DNA from: Polytrichum commune | Taxonomy: Eukaryota > Streptophyta > Polytrichopsida > Polytrichales > Polytrichaceae | Direction: 5' to 3' | Assembly: GCA_950295325.1 (NCBI GenBank) | Contig: OX485804.1 | Location: 58,282,001-58,346,000 of the forward strand | Length of the DNA stretch: 64,000 bases | In this document: positions 46,020 to 57,438 of the stretch, piece by piece | Position numbering within the stretch: the stretch's first letter is position 1 | Layout: each line of letters opens with the position of its first letter | Made by a program: the position numbers and the translations under genes | The notes under the pieces: generated by a model | What the model saw: only the letters and a program-made list of their open reading frames with translations | Databases searched by the model: none | Told to the model about the DNA's origin: nothing

Positions 46020-48535
46020 CCTCAGCACTTCCGAACGGGTATACTACAAAATTATTGAGAATTTGCGTTTACGCAATAACAAACTAGATATTCTCTTAAT
46101 GAGTCATCATAGAAACACAGATGACTTACAAAATCAAAGAATGTGAAAGAAGTCATTAAAGAAACTTTGCCCTCATACTCATAATTCTCACAAAATAATA
46201 ACTACTCCAAACCTTGACGTTGTTTCCAACTTAGTTGGGAGATACCATTTAAAAAGAGGGTCTGACCAGGAAGATCATAAGAGGTGTCGATTTCCTTAGT
46301 GAGCTTTTGAATAGGACTGAAATGTCTTAGACAATTTGGAGGCAAAAATGCTTTGGTCATAGGCTTTAATATTGCCCACATTAGAATGTCCACATGATCT
46401 CTTTTGATCATCTTGACAAGGCCTGCTTCTCATATCATAAATTTCTACACTCGACTCCCACATAATATCTACCAGTATAGAGCTCTTGATAATCTGATTT
46501 GTTACAAGCATAACTACATCAACTACGCCAATCCCATGTCGTTGGGCCTTCAACCTATATCAATGATTGTAGGGTATAAACAGATTCACACAAGCAATTC
46601 CAACTCCTCTCACATAAACCGATACTAGGCCTTTCCTCCGACGCTCTGAAGCCCACCTCAACTCCAACCAAATCAAGTACATGCTACCGACTACAGACAC
46701 CATTAACAAGGTGGTGAAGCTAGCCAGAGATGTGTTTGATCACACTCATTATTATAGGAGAGACACTCACATTATACCAACATATAAGAACGCCATGATG
46801 ACAATGAATTGATATACAGTTTCGACAACCTCTCAGATACATCCGACAATCACTAATCAATTCACACCAAGACTCACAGACTAGCCAACACATTGCTTTG
46901 CTCACCTACTCTGCTTTCAAAGCTCAAAATGGTAGTTCCAATGTACAACTCAATCCCTCCAGGTCTTCCATAAAAAAGTACAAGATCGATTGTTTCAAAC
47001 TAGTAGCTCTCACTCACCTATAGTTTGGCTTTCGAACCATGGAAGCCAGAGCCATCTAACGAGGTTGGGAAGATTGCAAGCCCAACCATCAGAACATGAA
47101 TGAACGTACAACATAATTGAAAATCTGTGTTGAAGAAGCCCTGGAGCTACTCAACACCCGCCATGCTTGTCAACCCATGCCATGTTACCCAAAGATTTTA
47201 TCATGTGGAGAGAAAGTAGACGGGAAACAATGTTATTCTTCATCTCACACAGTTTCCCAAAATACATGAAAGTTGAGGAGTTTGGTGCCAGGAAAATAAC
47301 TTCCATCTTATCTTGTGGTGCGATGAAGAGTATAAACTACTAAAATCAATGATTGCAGATCAAATCACAAGGAGATTCCTAGACATGATCAATACTGCTG
47401 GGGATAAGGTTAATCCCAATCTCATTGTCTACTTCGTTGACAACAGGTTGCTTGGGTTTGCCAAAATTCATCTTGCAAACCCACGACATGGCCTTGACTT
47501 GTTGGAAGGAAGGTCACTTGTCATTTGACTTCACAAGAAAAAGGTAGTCATCTTCAAAACGAGAAAAACATGTGAAATATCAACATAATGATAGCTACTC
47601 GTGATTTTTGTTGAGAATTCATCTTAGGTGGGTGTCACACAAAAGGAGATTATATTTTAAAACATCCTTGAGAGCTACAACTATGAAGTCTTCCACTCTT
47701 TCAAACTACCTTCCAATTTTTTTTGTCTACGTGTTCTTTGCAAACTTTGCATGCTTTACGAGTATGCTTCACATCTGGTAGCACAAAATAAAACTACCAA
47801 AACCCCATAGCAAGAACAATCCGACATGAATTCATTCTTAATCTAACAGTCTCTCAAAATTTTCTCATAAAGACACTCAAGACAAGTTATCAAAAGCCTT
47901 CATTGGACTTGTGTCCAAACTTTGCCTGAAAGCGTTTCACCTTGTTGGAGCCAAGGCACAGGGGGTACACTGTCCATATTTTCCAAAAAGGGGCGGAATA
48001 TAACATAGGGTGGCATTGTTCAGATGTAAGAATTAAGTAAATTTAATTTTTTATCATCTATATCTAATTCTTATGTCAAGAAAACTAAGCCTACTAGTTA
48101 TTAGTGTTTTTTAAGAAATTATTACAAGTAACATATGTGTACAAATAACCCAAGAGAAACATCAAAAAATTGGTTGAGGTAATATTTTGCAAGATTACTA
48201 ACAGAGGCCAACTTATTGTCTAGATCTTGGGGAGGCCTTGTGAAGTTTGCCCTATGCAAATAATCTTTATCATGTGAGAGGAAATCTCTATTCCAACAAG
48301 TGAGGCAAATTTCATTCTTGAAAATCTAAATTTCATCCGTTCAAGGCAAGCATTAGGGAAGTATGATAGACATTCCCTAAATTCTAATTGGGGGGCAGGG
48401 TCATTTTGATCTCCTCTCCCTTTTGTACTGTGCGGCAAGCAAGGGCATGTGTGGGTGAGCTCAAAGGGGTGTACAAGCCCCATTACAAGCATGTATATAA
48501 TTTGGCCCTTTTTTGTGAAACATTGAAGCAAAGAG
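46020..48535. other. unassigned; possible degenerate coding relic
   Basis: Scattered partial frames occur on both strands. The plus frame 47313-47528 (WCDEEYKLLKSM, then VYFVDNRLLGFAKIHL) has protein-like composition, but I recognise no domain. No TIRs, LTRs or tandem repeats seen. Confidence 0.3.
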
Positions 48536-48540
48536 ACATG

Positions 48541-48732
48541 CAAGAGAGGTATCAAAGAACTCAAGAGTCATACAACACAAGTTTAAGGTGGTGGGAGTCA
48601 AATGCAAGAGAGGGGTCGAAGAACTCAAAGGTCACATAACGCAAGTTTTGTATGGTGGGTATTGGACACAAGAGAGGGATCAAAGAACTCAAGAGTCACA
48701 CAATGCACATTATGGGTGGTGGGTATCAATGT
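48541..48732. repeat. tandem repeat, three units of 64 bp
   Basis: Units begin CAAGAGAGG at 48541, 48605 and 48669. Each contains TCAAAGAACTCAAGAGTCA-like and GGTGGTGGG-like blocks. Diverged by about one base in seven by eye. No coding role apparent. Confidence 0.8.
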
Positions 48733-49759
48733 ACTTAAGGCGAGGACCTTGAAAACATCTTTTGGTAAGTCCCAAACAAGTATTGTGAAGGTGGCAATAT
48801 AGAGGTGGATTTTTGGGTGAACTAATAAGAGCAATTTTGTGTTGGAATCTTGAAAATGTCTTTATTACTTCTAATCCTACTTTCAATTTTTTGAATTCTT
48901 GAAATCAATATATGGTTATGGATATGAATGCTCCCAAAAATTAAAATTAAGATGCCACCCCACCAAAAGACTTGAATTACAATATTACATTATTGAAGGG
49001 TCCTCCAAATGTGGGCCCAAAAAAAATACCTCCTTTAAATATGTTAGATTACACACATATGTACAACTTTTTATACTAGGTGTTGCCCCCATGAGCCAAG
49101 GAGTGGGAGAAGACTAAGTTACCAACACTAGGAAGGTTCCTTTTGTGTGCTTGAATACGAGAGCGAGAGAGTAAGAGAGAGGACACCAACTTCTAGAGTT
49201 GGTGTGAATGAGGATTAGTGATTGGGGAGATTTTTGGGCATAATCAGTTGAGATCCTAGTGTTTGCAAGTCCGACCGGTTACATGTCGACATCCTTTGGT
49301 TTTCCTTTATTAAATTGGGGTATTTCTATAAATCCCTCTAAAATGATCGGTAATTTTCCTGCAGTCTTGAACTTCAACCGGTTATTTCTCAAACTTAACC
49401 AGTTCATCTGTAACTACTGCGCACTACTAGAAAATCATGACCAAATCAACAAAAAATCAACAGATCTTTGTTGATCCGGGCACTGCAATGACCGATTTCA
49501 CTGATTTTTGAATTTTTGTAAAAATCAACAGTTTACTGCCTACATTTTTGTTGATTAGAATAGTACAATGACCAAATCAACAAAATTTTAGTAAATGTGA
49601 AATCTTTTTTGAATCTTTTTTGGAATATTCTAGGATCTATTGGAATATTGTAAAATCTTTTTAATTTTTTGCAATTTATGGACTTGTAAGTGTATGGGTA
49701 TGGAAATAATTACGAATTCAAAGGTGTTTAAATATTATAAATATTATATTAGTTGATAG

Positions 49760-49766
<7 letters not shown>

Positions 49767-49809
<43 letters not shown>

Positions 49810-49975
49810 GTATAATATGTATATAATATATGTAACATATAATATATATATGTATGTATATATGTATATATATAATATATGTAACATATATGTATATAAT
49901 ATATGTAACATATATGTATACAATATATGTAACATGTATGTATATAATATATAATATATAAATATGTATACATTT
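49767..49975. repeat. (TA)n microsatellite and AT-rich satellite DNA
   Basis: About 18 TA dinucleotides are followed by variants of ATATGTAACATATATGTAT. Two overlapping minus-strand frames of Tyr/Ile/His codons are translations of this repeat. Confidence 0.9.
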
Positions 49976-49976
49976 A

Positions 49977-50275
49977 CAGTAAATACATACAATATATATT
50001 TACTGTAATTATATACAGTATATATTTACTGTAATTATATACAGTATATATTTACTGTAATTATATACAGTATATATTTACTGTAATTATATACAGTATA
50101 TATTTACTGTAATTATATACAGTATATATTTACTGTAATTATATACAGTATATATTTACTGTAATTATATACAGTATATATTTACTGTAATTATATACTG
50201 TATATATTTACTGTAATTATATACTGTAAATATATACTGTAATTATATACTGTATATATTTACTGTAAATATATA
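49977..50275. repeat. 26 bp tandem array with self-complementary units
   Basis: The unit is ACAGTATATATTTACTGTAA plus TTATAT, repeated about ten times with near identity; variants are at the two ends. TACTGTAATTATATACAGTA inside the array is palindromic, so any unit can fold. High identity suggests recent expansion. Confidence 0.9.
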
Positions 50276-50344
50276 CATCAAGTAGGTAGTAAAGAGAAAT
50301 TAATGGCCTTATTCTAGAAAGGTTTAAAACACTCCATTTATGTC

Positions 50345-50560
50345 ATGTGTGATGTGATGACCTAGTGGTTAAGGCACATGTGTGGGTATCACTAGGTGCA
50401 AGGTTCAATTCCTGTGGCCGGCACCTTTGGCCTTGGCCTTGCCACCTATGTGAGTGGTAGGTAGTCTATACTTGTAGGTGAGGTATATATTGAGGGTTAC
50501 GTGGGAAGGGTTAGGAATTGCAGATCTGACATTTATTCTTTTTTTATTTTTTAATGTTGT
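50345..50560 (+). mobile_element. tRNA-derived SINE inside the CACTA element
   Basis: An A-box-like CTAGTGGTTAAGG (50362) and a B box GGTTCAATTCC (50402-50412) lie about 30 bp apart, as in a tRNA-derived pol III promoter. About 110 bp of unrelated body and a T-rich tail (TTTTTTTATTTTTTAA) follow. The anticodon region does not fold into a clean tRNA. Boundaries are approximate and no target duplication was identified. Confidence 0.6.
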
Positions 50561-51009
50561 ATATATATATATAATAAGTTTTTTAAAAATATATTTTTGT
50601 GACCATATCAACAGAAAAAATCAACAAAATTGTGTTACATCATGTCCAGGTCAACGCGTCCTAAGTAACAACCGCGACCAACGCCTTTCTGTTGATCCGG
50701 ACGCAAAATTTTCTACTAGTATGCCGGTTCTCCCCGATCATAAATGAGGATGCTTCACCTTGATCATAGCCGCAACTTGATATGTGAACCTCGGATGGGG
50801 TTATTGAATAGAGCTATGGGACAAATGCTACTACTCCTTTATGGACATAGTCCCTATATGTAACCAATGACAAGGAAAAATAACAAAGAAAAAAAATGGG
50901 GATGGAGGGGGGGTGTTATATATGGTTGTTGTTTTGTTGGCATTTTGATTAGTATATAGATTTGTGTGTGTGGGAGTTATAAGGGCTTTGTTGTTGCTTA
51001 GATGGAAAT

Positions 51010-51238
51010 TACTACATTGAATATGATATTTAATGTAACTTACTATTCCAAGTTACACATTCCTATATATATTTACTATTAATGTAATTTTTTGTCACGT
51101 AAGAATGTTAATGTTTTATAATATCCAAACAACCAGTTCGACCTTTGTTCATCAAAAAAATGAGATGTACATTAAACGGTTAGAGTGTTGCATGATTCCA
51201 AATAGTAAGTGACACTAAATATGATATTTAGTGTAGTT
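51010..51238. mobile_element. MITE with palindromic ends, family P (copy 3)
   Basis: The left end is CTACATTGAATATGATATTT; the right end is CACTAAATATGATATTTAGT followed by GTAG. It is shorter than copies 2 and 4 and its interior differs, so the shared part is mainly the palindromic terminus. Confidence 0.6.
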
Positions 51239-51299
51239 GTTGGTGGTTTTCAAGTGTTCATTTGTTGAGCCTGCGTGAGGTGAGATATATGATGGCAAT

Positions 51300-52480
51300 T
51301 AAGTAAATTTGTTGCATGCATGAATGGGCATCTAGAGAATGTAGCATTGTTCAAATAGCATGGTGATGTTGTCCATGTGGATGCCCCTTGAATGCATGAT
51401 GTGAGGAATGAGTGTTATATACCATCCATCATCTTCTAGGGTGTCCATCAATGTTATTTGAGTTTTTTTATTGCATTGTGGTGGTGGGATAGTGGTCATA
51501 GTAGAATGTAAATTGAATTGTAGGCCTGAGTTTGGATGATATAGTTTGTGGTTTTTATTCATGGGAAGGTGATGGTGATGATTAAGATGTTAGGTTGATT
51601 GTGGTGAGGCATTGGCAAGGCCGTATGGAGCAAATGCGTGGGTGTAGCCATATAGGAGTTGTGTTCTTGCGCGGGGGGGGGGGGGGGGGGGGAGGGGAGT
51701 CCAAGATGAGTGCATGCATTCATTACGAATGTGTCCCGTGTTGTGAAGTGAGAGACGATGAGCTTATGGAATTGCCGTAACGCTTTATTGTGCCTAGTTC
51801 TATATATGTTGTTGAGGGGGGTTTCAATGCACATGGAGAGGAGATGGAGACATGTGTATGTTTCTTGTAGTGGGCAGAGGTTACAGAGGGGGCAAGGGAC
51901 ATGGGTAGGCCATGTTTCTTTAATTGCCCATGTATTTTCCACATCTGAGTTTGAGGGTTTGCATAATTTGTGCATCAGTGCATTGGGGTGCCGACCAAAA
52001 GTAGTTGCAAATGGTGGGGTGGACTAGAGGGTTGTTGAGCCTTTTTGCTACGTATAGATATTGGGGTACTATTGTGGTGGTTAGTTGACAAGTGTATTTT
52101 GTTGTTGCATTCATGTCGGCAAGGGGGTGTGCATTGGGTGGTGCATATATGGTACATGTAGCAAAACAAATTTTAAGCATGTGCAAGCACTTGTTGGCTA
52201 AGTTTTGTGCATTTGACTTATCGGAATTTAAGATGATATAGTTGTTTTTAGGCGGATGTTAAGTGTTTGCATTATTTGGAAGGAATGTGTTGTGAGTTTG
52301 GGAGGGTGCGAAGGCCACCTCCTTTATTGGCAATATGATGGGTGAGGCCACGGTATATGATATCCAGGTGCCCGGAGTCGTTAATTGGGAGGCTAGGGTG
52401 CATGCTTATGCTGGTAGGAAGGAATGGGCGTTAGTGCCAAACATGGGAGGTGGGAGATTGCATTATTTTTTAACCAGCTT
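51300..52480 (-). pseudogene. LINE fragment C: Cys/His finger and RLE-like segment
   Basis: The clearest finger of the four LINE remnants. The minus frame 51975-51559 reads CPLCN...ETYTCLHLLSMC followed by RTRHNKALRQFHKL, the Cys-x2-Cys...His-x4-Cys plus RHN pattern seen before the endonuclease in R2-like elements. At 51562-51335, after a frameshift, TLMDTLEDDGWYITLIPHIM and SRGIHMDNITML match the end of the RLE-like segment in fragments B and D, with FTFYYDHYPTTT just upstream. A G20 run (51673-51692) interrupts the proline codons between them. Upstream pieces to about 52480 are degenerate. Confidence 0.72.
51673..51692. repeat. G20 tract inside LINE fragment C
   Basis: Twenty uninterrupted G, followed by A and GGGG. 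The longest homopolymer in the window. Confidence 0.95.
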
Positions 52481-52494
52481 TATAATTGCATGAT

Positions 52495-52866
52495 CTACAC
52501 TAAATATGATATTTAGTGTCACCAATTCTAATTGTGTTGCTCAATACTAATTGTAAACTGCGGTATAGTGTCATCAACACTAAATGTTAGCTCCAAACTA
52601 TTTGTCATTCCTTGCAATTTTTTGAGGGGGATTATAGATTTACAGTATTGCAATTACTGTCACTTACCAAGTGATTTTTCATCCAAATTTCAATCATCCG
52701 TGACAATATTTCATCACAAGCTGCTGACAAGAGAAAGGGTTTTGGCCAATGGATGAACTCATCCGTCATTCATGACAATATTTCTAAACTTATTCATAAG
52801 AAGTGTCATCCAAAAAGTTACCACAGTGACATTAAATACCATATAACACTAACATATTTAGTGTAG
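52495..52866. mobile_element. MITE with palindromic ends, family P (copy 4, 372 bp)
   Basis: The left end CTACACTAAATATGATATTT runs into AGTG; the right end, complemented, is CTACACTAAATATGTTAGTG. The interior aligns with 39939-40317. It lies between two LINE fragments in opposite orientation. Confidence 0.7.
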
Positions 52867-52939
52867 TTTTTGATGTTTGGTATTGCAAATGGTGTTGCGC
52901 AAAAGGTGTATTCAGCTTTGAGGTGGATGATGGTGTTTA

Positions 52940-53660
52940 CCATATGGAAGTTTGGGTGTATTGTGGCAAGTCATTGGTAAGGAGATTGGCAACAACGACA
53001 ACAACAATAATAAAGAACGTATTCTAGTCACGCACACACCAACCCCAGTTACACATTATGCAAACAATAACAATAGGGATGCCTTCCTACACCCACTCTC
53101 TCTATGCAACAATAAATTTCTTAGAGGCCTAAGAATCACAAGACACAATGCCGTTACCCACCAACTCATCAACTTACTAAACCAAGTGTACACACTATAC
53201 ACCTTACACTCATTAATGTCAGTAACCAACATGGCAACCAGAGAGAGAAGAAACGTTGACCTCAGTGGGACAACAGGGCAACCACAAGACAACATCATCC
53301 CACCATGGATATTAAGTTGCACATGCAACACTACACAACGTGAATGCCTTGCAAAACTAAGACCATGTATTGTATACATATGTCATATTCAAACAAAATA
53401 GCTCGATAATACCTACACTGGACCTAACCATCCAAACCATTGAATTCACCTGCACACATGAAGGAATTACTTGACCAAGCCATATAAATGAACGAAGACA
53501 AGTACAATCCATTAATAAACATAATAAGAGCACACGGTTGTAAAGTCAAACCCCTCATAGTTATTACCGCAGGGCTGAGGGGAGCCATACACACAAAGGC
53601 ATAGAAGTGCTTGAAAACCTACATATCCCGCATACCTCGTACTTAATAAGAGAAAACTTG
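52940..53660 (+). pseudogene. LINE fragment D: RHN motif, Cys cluster and RLE-like segment
   Basis: The plus frame 52952-53401 contains LHPLSLCNNKFL and ITRHNAVTHQLINLL (end of the Cys/His finger), then IPPWILSCTCNTTQREC and LAKLRPCIVYI, where the Asp of the expected RPD is Cys. After a stop, 53440-53640 reads IEFTCTHEG and, shifted, KYNPLINIIRAHGCKVKP with LIVITAGLRGAIHTKA, the best-preserved RLE-like tail in the window. The 5' part, including RNase H, is missing. A minus-strand frame over it is a shadow. Confidence 0.72.
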
Positions 53661-53685
53661 ATATTAAACAAGAACCCACACACAA

Positions 53686-53714
53686 CCCCCCCCCCCAACC
53701 CGCGCGTGCGCTCA

Positions 53715-53758
<44 letters not shown>
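53686..53758. repeat. C11 run and (AC)n microsatellite
   Basis: C11 at 53686-53696 is followed by CGCGCGTGCG and about 20 AC dinucleotides. Frames of Cys/Val codons on the minus strand are repeat translations. Confidence 0.9.
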
Positions 53759-53761
<3 letters not shown>

Positions 53762-54109
53762 TAAAGATATATTAAAATAACATAACTTTAAACACAAAAG
53801 ACCACCTACTACAAGATAGGTAGTAAACGCCACCATGCACCAAGGGGACTCTTGAGCATGGTAGGGCCATACGGGCTTAAATTCACATCGGATTGCCCAA
53901 TGTTGGTTTTTCTTTTCTTTTTCTTGATGGCTTTGAAACCTCCTCTCAATAGCTCATGCTTGGGTGGTTTGTGCCACATAAATACCTCTAGCCTTAAAGA
54001 CTATTCCACTATCAAAATTGTCCATCATGTTCTAGATGCCATGTTATTGTAAACCAAATAGTACCATAAAGAGATTACCATACCATGTGCATGTCAATCT
54101 CCCATGAGG

Positions 54110-54330
54110 CCTTGATTTAAAGTATGTGGCCCCATTGTGTGCACTTCCAACTCCACACATAACTTTGGTTGTTGCATCATCAAGGAATTGTCTCATCTAG
54201 GTAGGAATGGTAGATCGCGTAGATTTTTATTTTTGGTTTCTAAATCAAAGTTGAGTTGGAAAAGTTAATGAAGGTCAAAGTGGAGATTCTCTTTCTCTTT
54301 CCCACAAACCTTATATTGCAAAAGCACGAA
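54110..54330 (-). repeat. dispersed family DR-A, partial copy
   Basis: TATGTGGCCCCATTGTG, GCACTTCCAACTCCACA and GTGGAGATTCTCTTTCTC match the subtype at 44655-45020. Confidence 0.5.
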
Positions 54331-54459
54331 GGCAAAGGTGCATCCAACAAAATCCAACAAGAACACATTGTAGCCATTGCAATCTTGACTAAGGTTAAGG
54401 CATCTATAACCGATAAATAAGTGAGTTTGCATCTATGTAGGAGGAGTAACAACAGGGGG

Positions 54460-54830
54460 GGTTATTTTCTTGCAAAAAGAACCAATTCTAAGGAGACTGA
54501 AAAATGAAAAAAAATGAAAAAATCATGAATTAGGAAATAGCTATAAATTTTGAAGCGGTAAAGTTAGGGTAACACGTAATTGATCTATAGGTTGACCCAT
54601 AACCACTCATCTAAATGCTAATGCTTGGCTATAAAATTTATTAAAACTCTTATGAGGTAGTAAATCGCAAGTTGCCGCCACATAAACCTTAAGTTCGATC
54701 GCCTAAAAAAATTATTCAAAAAATAAATAAATCTCGTCCATGTTGGCATTACATGGCCCAGTGAGCAGTCAAATGGACTTGGTCAACTATGGATGCCTTG
54801 ACCTTAGACTTGAGTGCCTTGAGCACATGA
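54460..54830 (-). repeat. dispersed family F, copy 2
   Basis: Inverted counterpart of 1140-1420, recognisable by GGTTGACCCATAACCACTC, CATGTTGGCATTACATGG and AATGGACTTGGTC. Confidence 0.45.
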
Positions 54831-55479
54831 GCATTGGTGAATTTGAAGCAAACTTCACAATAAGTTAGTCAAATAGGATTCCCACACATGGGCATAAAAG
54901 CAAACACTTTGTATTTTCGCCCTTGAATTTAGCCCATGATGGTAAGGTAGAAGGGCCTAACTCCAACATAGCAATTATGTGGACACCTATGTTTGCACTA
55001 CACCTAGCAAAAAATTTAATTGAGTGGTGTGTGGTTAAGTGTAGTTAAGTGTGGCATTTGTATGAGGCAAGAGGCATTAGGTTAAGATACAATTGAGACC
55101 AACTATTATGAGAGCATTCAAGCAAGTGCATGAGTGGAAGCATTTGGGTGCAAGTTGTTTTGCACCCTTGTATGAATGAGTGCATCTATTCATACACATA
55201 TACTACGACTAACAATAATAAAATTTGAGGCTACAAATAAAACATTTAATTCTAAGGCCATCATTCCATTCGAGCCAATAAAATTTTACTCCAAATCCCA
55301 CCGATTATAAGACCAAGTCATGTAATGAAGTATATAAATCCAACCCATGTTTTAAGTATGTGAATACCGTAACAAACATCATACTATGTTATCCTATTTA
55401 TTGCTTTCTAGATATGTCATCGACTAAAGAATTTATGTATCAATATTTACGTACACGAGGTGAATATTTTCATATTCTT

Positions 55480-55811
55480 TGAATTCATTATAAACTTGAG
55501 GGCACCATTAAAAAAATTTATACTTAAGAAAACATCAATTCAATGTAATTTTATCATTTTTTAAAATTATACAATTACGTGTTCGATATATCTATTTGCA
55601 CACTACTTGCATCATTTCCTAAAATATGTAGACTATTCTTGAAAAGTAAGTTATCAACATATACTAATTGGCTTTGTAGATCAATGTGTTTTTTTTCAGA
55701 TGTTTATGATGTTTTCTTTCACAAAATTCAAAGTTGATATGTAGTTTCGAATCACTTTCACTTAAACCTATGTAGGGTAATGGAGTTGTGTATTGGACCG
55801 TGCTTACACCC
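55480..55811. mobile_element. family T element, partial copy d
   Basis: The right end is GACCGTGCTTACACCC, and the preceding 330 bp follow the order of copy c (TTAAACCTATGTAGGG, GATCAATGTGTTTTTTTTC, AAACTTGAGGGCACC). A GGGTGCAAG at 55145 might be the left end, but the adjacent sequence does not match, so I place the supported start at 55480. Confidence 0.55.
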
Positions 55812-57020
55812 ACTCAAGAATTTTAAAATTTAGTAACTTACTCACTAGGTAGATTTTTCAGTAGAGGAATCGATTGAACCATTCTTTTTTGGACTAATAT
55901 GTTTCCAAATTCCATCAAACATGATGTCTCCATGGAGAGTGATGTAGGAAATTAAGATTTAGGAAATCGAATATTTCATCAACATTTTGTTAATGAATCT
56001 TTTATTCTACAATTGCTTTGATCATTCTTACCGGATTTTCTACTTTCTCTCCTTCAATGTTGTCCACATTTCACTACCCCTATTGGTTTTTCCCACTTCC
56101 CCATACTCTAGTGCTCTTCCTATTTTCCTTGTCTACCGGTTTTTCTACCATTACTCCCTCTTGGTACCTAGTTGTACTCTTTACCGTTTGCCTCCTCATT
56201 CTCGGTAGGGCTATTGCCACACACCTTTGCTTTGTATATTGTCTATTCCTCTATACATCTATTCCTTGTAGATGACTCTAGTACCTTACTTTTTTATGTG
56301 GCTAGTTGGTTCTTGACTGCCTAGTGTAACACTTCACCACTTACCACCTTTAGGCAACTTATCATGTAGGCTTATAAGCATTGGGAACCACATGTTTACT
56401 AGTGTTGCCGAACAATACTTCCATTTTGTGCTTATGCTCTTTATCTTTATAAGGGTGGTAAGTGGCCTTACTTTACACTTTGTAACGTCTTTGCAATATG
56501 AGCTTGATCGAAGGCCTTGAAAATGGTTTGGTAGACTTCAAATATATGTTGATGTAGCGATCTCCACTTCCTCGTCAATTTGAGCTGAAAAGTAAAGGTA
56601 AAACATGTTAGAATCAAATTATGGGATAATGTAATAACATGAAATTATACTCCCATCGGATAGATTTAATGCATTTGATAGCTTCTAGGAACATGTGACC
56701 AAAAACCATAACTTAGAGGCATGGACTTGATGGACAATAAACATTTTTCCATTAAGACACAAATGTTTGACATTTGGTGCCCCAATACGTCATTTTCTCC
56801 TTGACTTTTCTAGACAAAGTCCTCAACATCTTGGACATTGAGAGAGAGAGGCCAAAGGTGATACCAATGATTTTAGCTAATTCCTTTGCATGAGCCCATA
56901 TCAATACTATGCTAGATGCTAGTCCATGTAAGTTTGTTAATCACGACACTATGTCAATATGGTGTAGATTTGTTCAAGTTAACTTGCAGTTTGTGATGAT
57001 AATTCATCCCAAGAACTTAT
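55812..57020. other. no recognised gene
   Basis: Frames near 55987-56275 are Phe/Leu/Ser-rich low-information frames. No element boundaries seen. Confidence 0.4.
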
Positions 57021-57026
57021 GCCTTG

Positions 57027-57214
57027 TCCACACTTATTGGTGGACATAGCCAGCAGACAACTCCCACCAATATGGGGCACTTTTACGTTCCCTTTCATTT
57101 AACAAATGTTTGAAACTTGAGTACATTACATCTAATCATTGGCTAAAGGCGAATGTAAAAGTGCCCCATACTAGTGGGAGCCATCCACTAGCTATGCCTA
57201 CCAGTAAGTGTGGG
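57027..57214. mobile_element. foldback-like MITE, 188 bp
   Basis: The two halves are complementary over about 60 bp each: CCACACTTATTGGTGGACAT on the left and the complement of the right end CCCACACTTACTGGTAGGCA. Both continue to ATGGGGCACTTTTAC. The loop is only about 60 bp. Related to the repeats at 59046-59480. Target duplication not clear. Confidence 0.65.
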
Positions 57215-57438
57215 TAGAGTTTAAGTAACACTAGCCCCTTTGGGATCCATTTAGGCTATCCAAAGCAAAACGTGAATGAATTGTATGGGTGGGGCCACCA
57301 ATAGAAATGCACATGTCTATGTGATTTCAAAATATTCTCCAAACATAACCTAAAATTGTCTCTCCATGATAAATGATTTTGGTGGGCCTTTAGGTAATTC
57401 AATGACATACATGTGGCTTAAACCCAAGGCCTTAACCT

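Larger units (their letters stand above)
49421..50721. mobile_element. CACTA-type non-autonomous element (about 1.3 kb)
   Basis: The left end is CACTACTAGAAAAT (after a single G) and the complemented right end TACTAGTAGAAAAT, two mismatches in fourteen. TGC flanks both sides (49418-49420 and 50722-50724). Subterminal repeats of GACCAAATCAACA, TCAACAG and TTGATCCGG occur at both ends. The middle is filled by AT microsatellite, a 26 bp tandem array and a SINE-like sequence. No transposase. Confidence 0.8.
49216..50742 (+). mobile_element. Mutator-like MITE with 9 bp target duplication, split by a CACTA element
   Basis: AATGAGGAT flanks both sides (49207-49215 and 50743-50751). The ends are TAGTGATTGGGGAGA and, complemented, TATGATCGGGGAGAACC. 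Without the insertion the element is about 225 bp, matching the 219 bp copy at 3538-3756. The insertion lies after GTAACTACTGC, and the sequence resumes with CGGTTCTCCCC as in other copies. Confidence 0.87.

Noticed and set aside
46200-46560. L1-type reverse transcriptase on the minus strand
   Set aside because: The KAYDQ string looked like the RT KAYD motif, but the following residues and the lack of a later YADD or LRQGD motif do not support it.
49744-49992. Overlapping Tyr/Ile-rich minus-strand frames
   Set aside because: Direct translation of a TA microsatellite.
50345-50420. A tRNA gene
   Set aside because: A and B boxes are present but no acceptor stem or proper anticodon arm forms; a tRNA-derived SINE fits better.
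55145-55811. A complete fourth family T element
   Set aside because: Only nine bases match at the proposed left end and the next bases differ; only the right 330 bp are supported.
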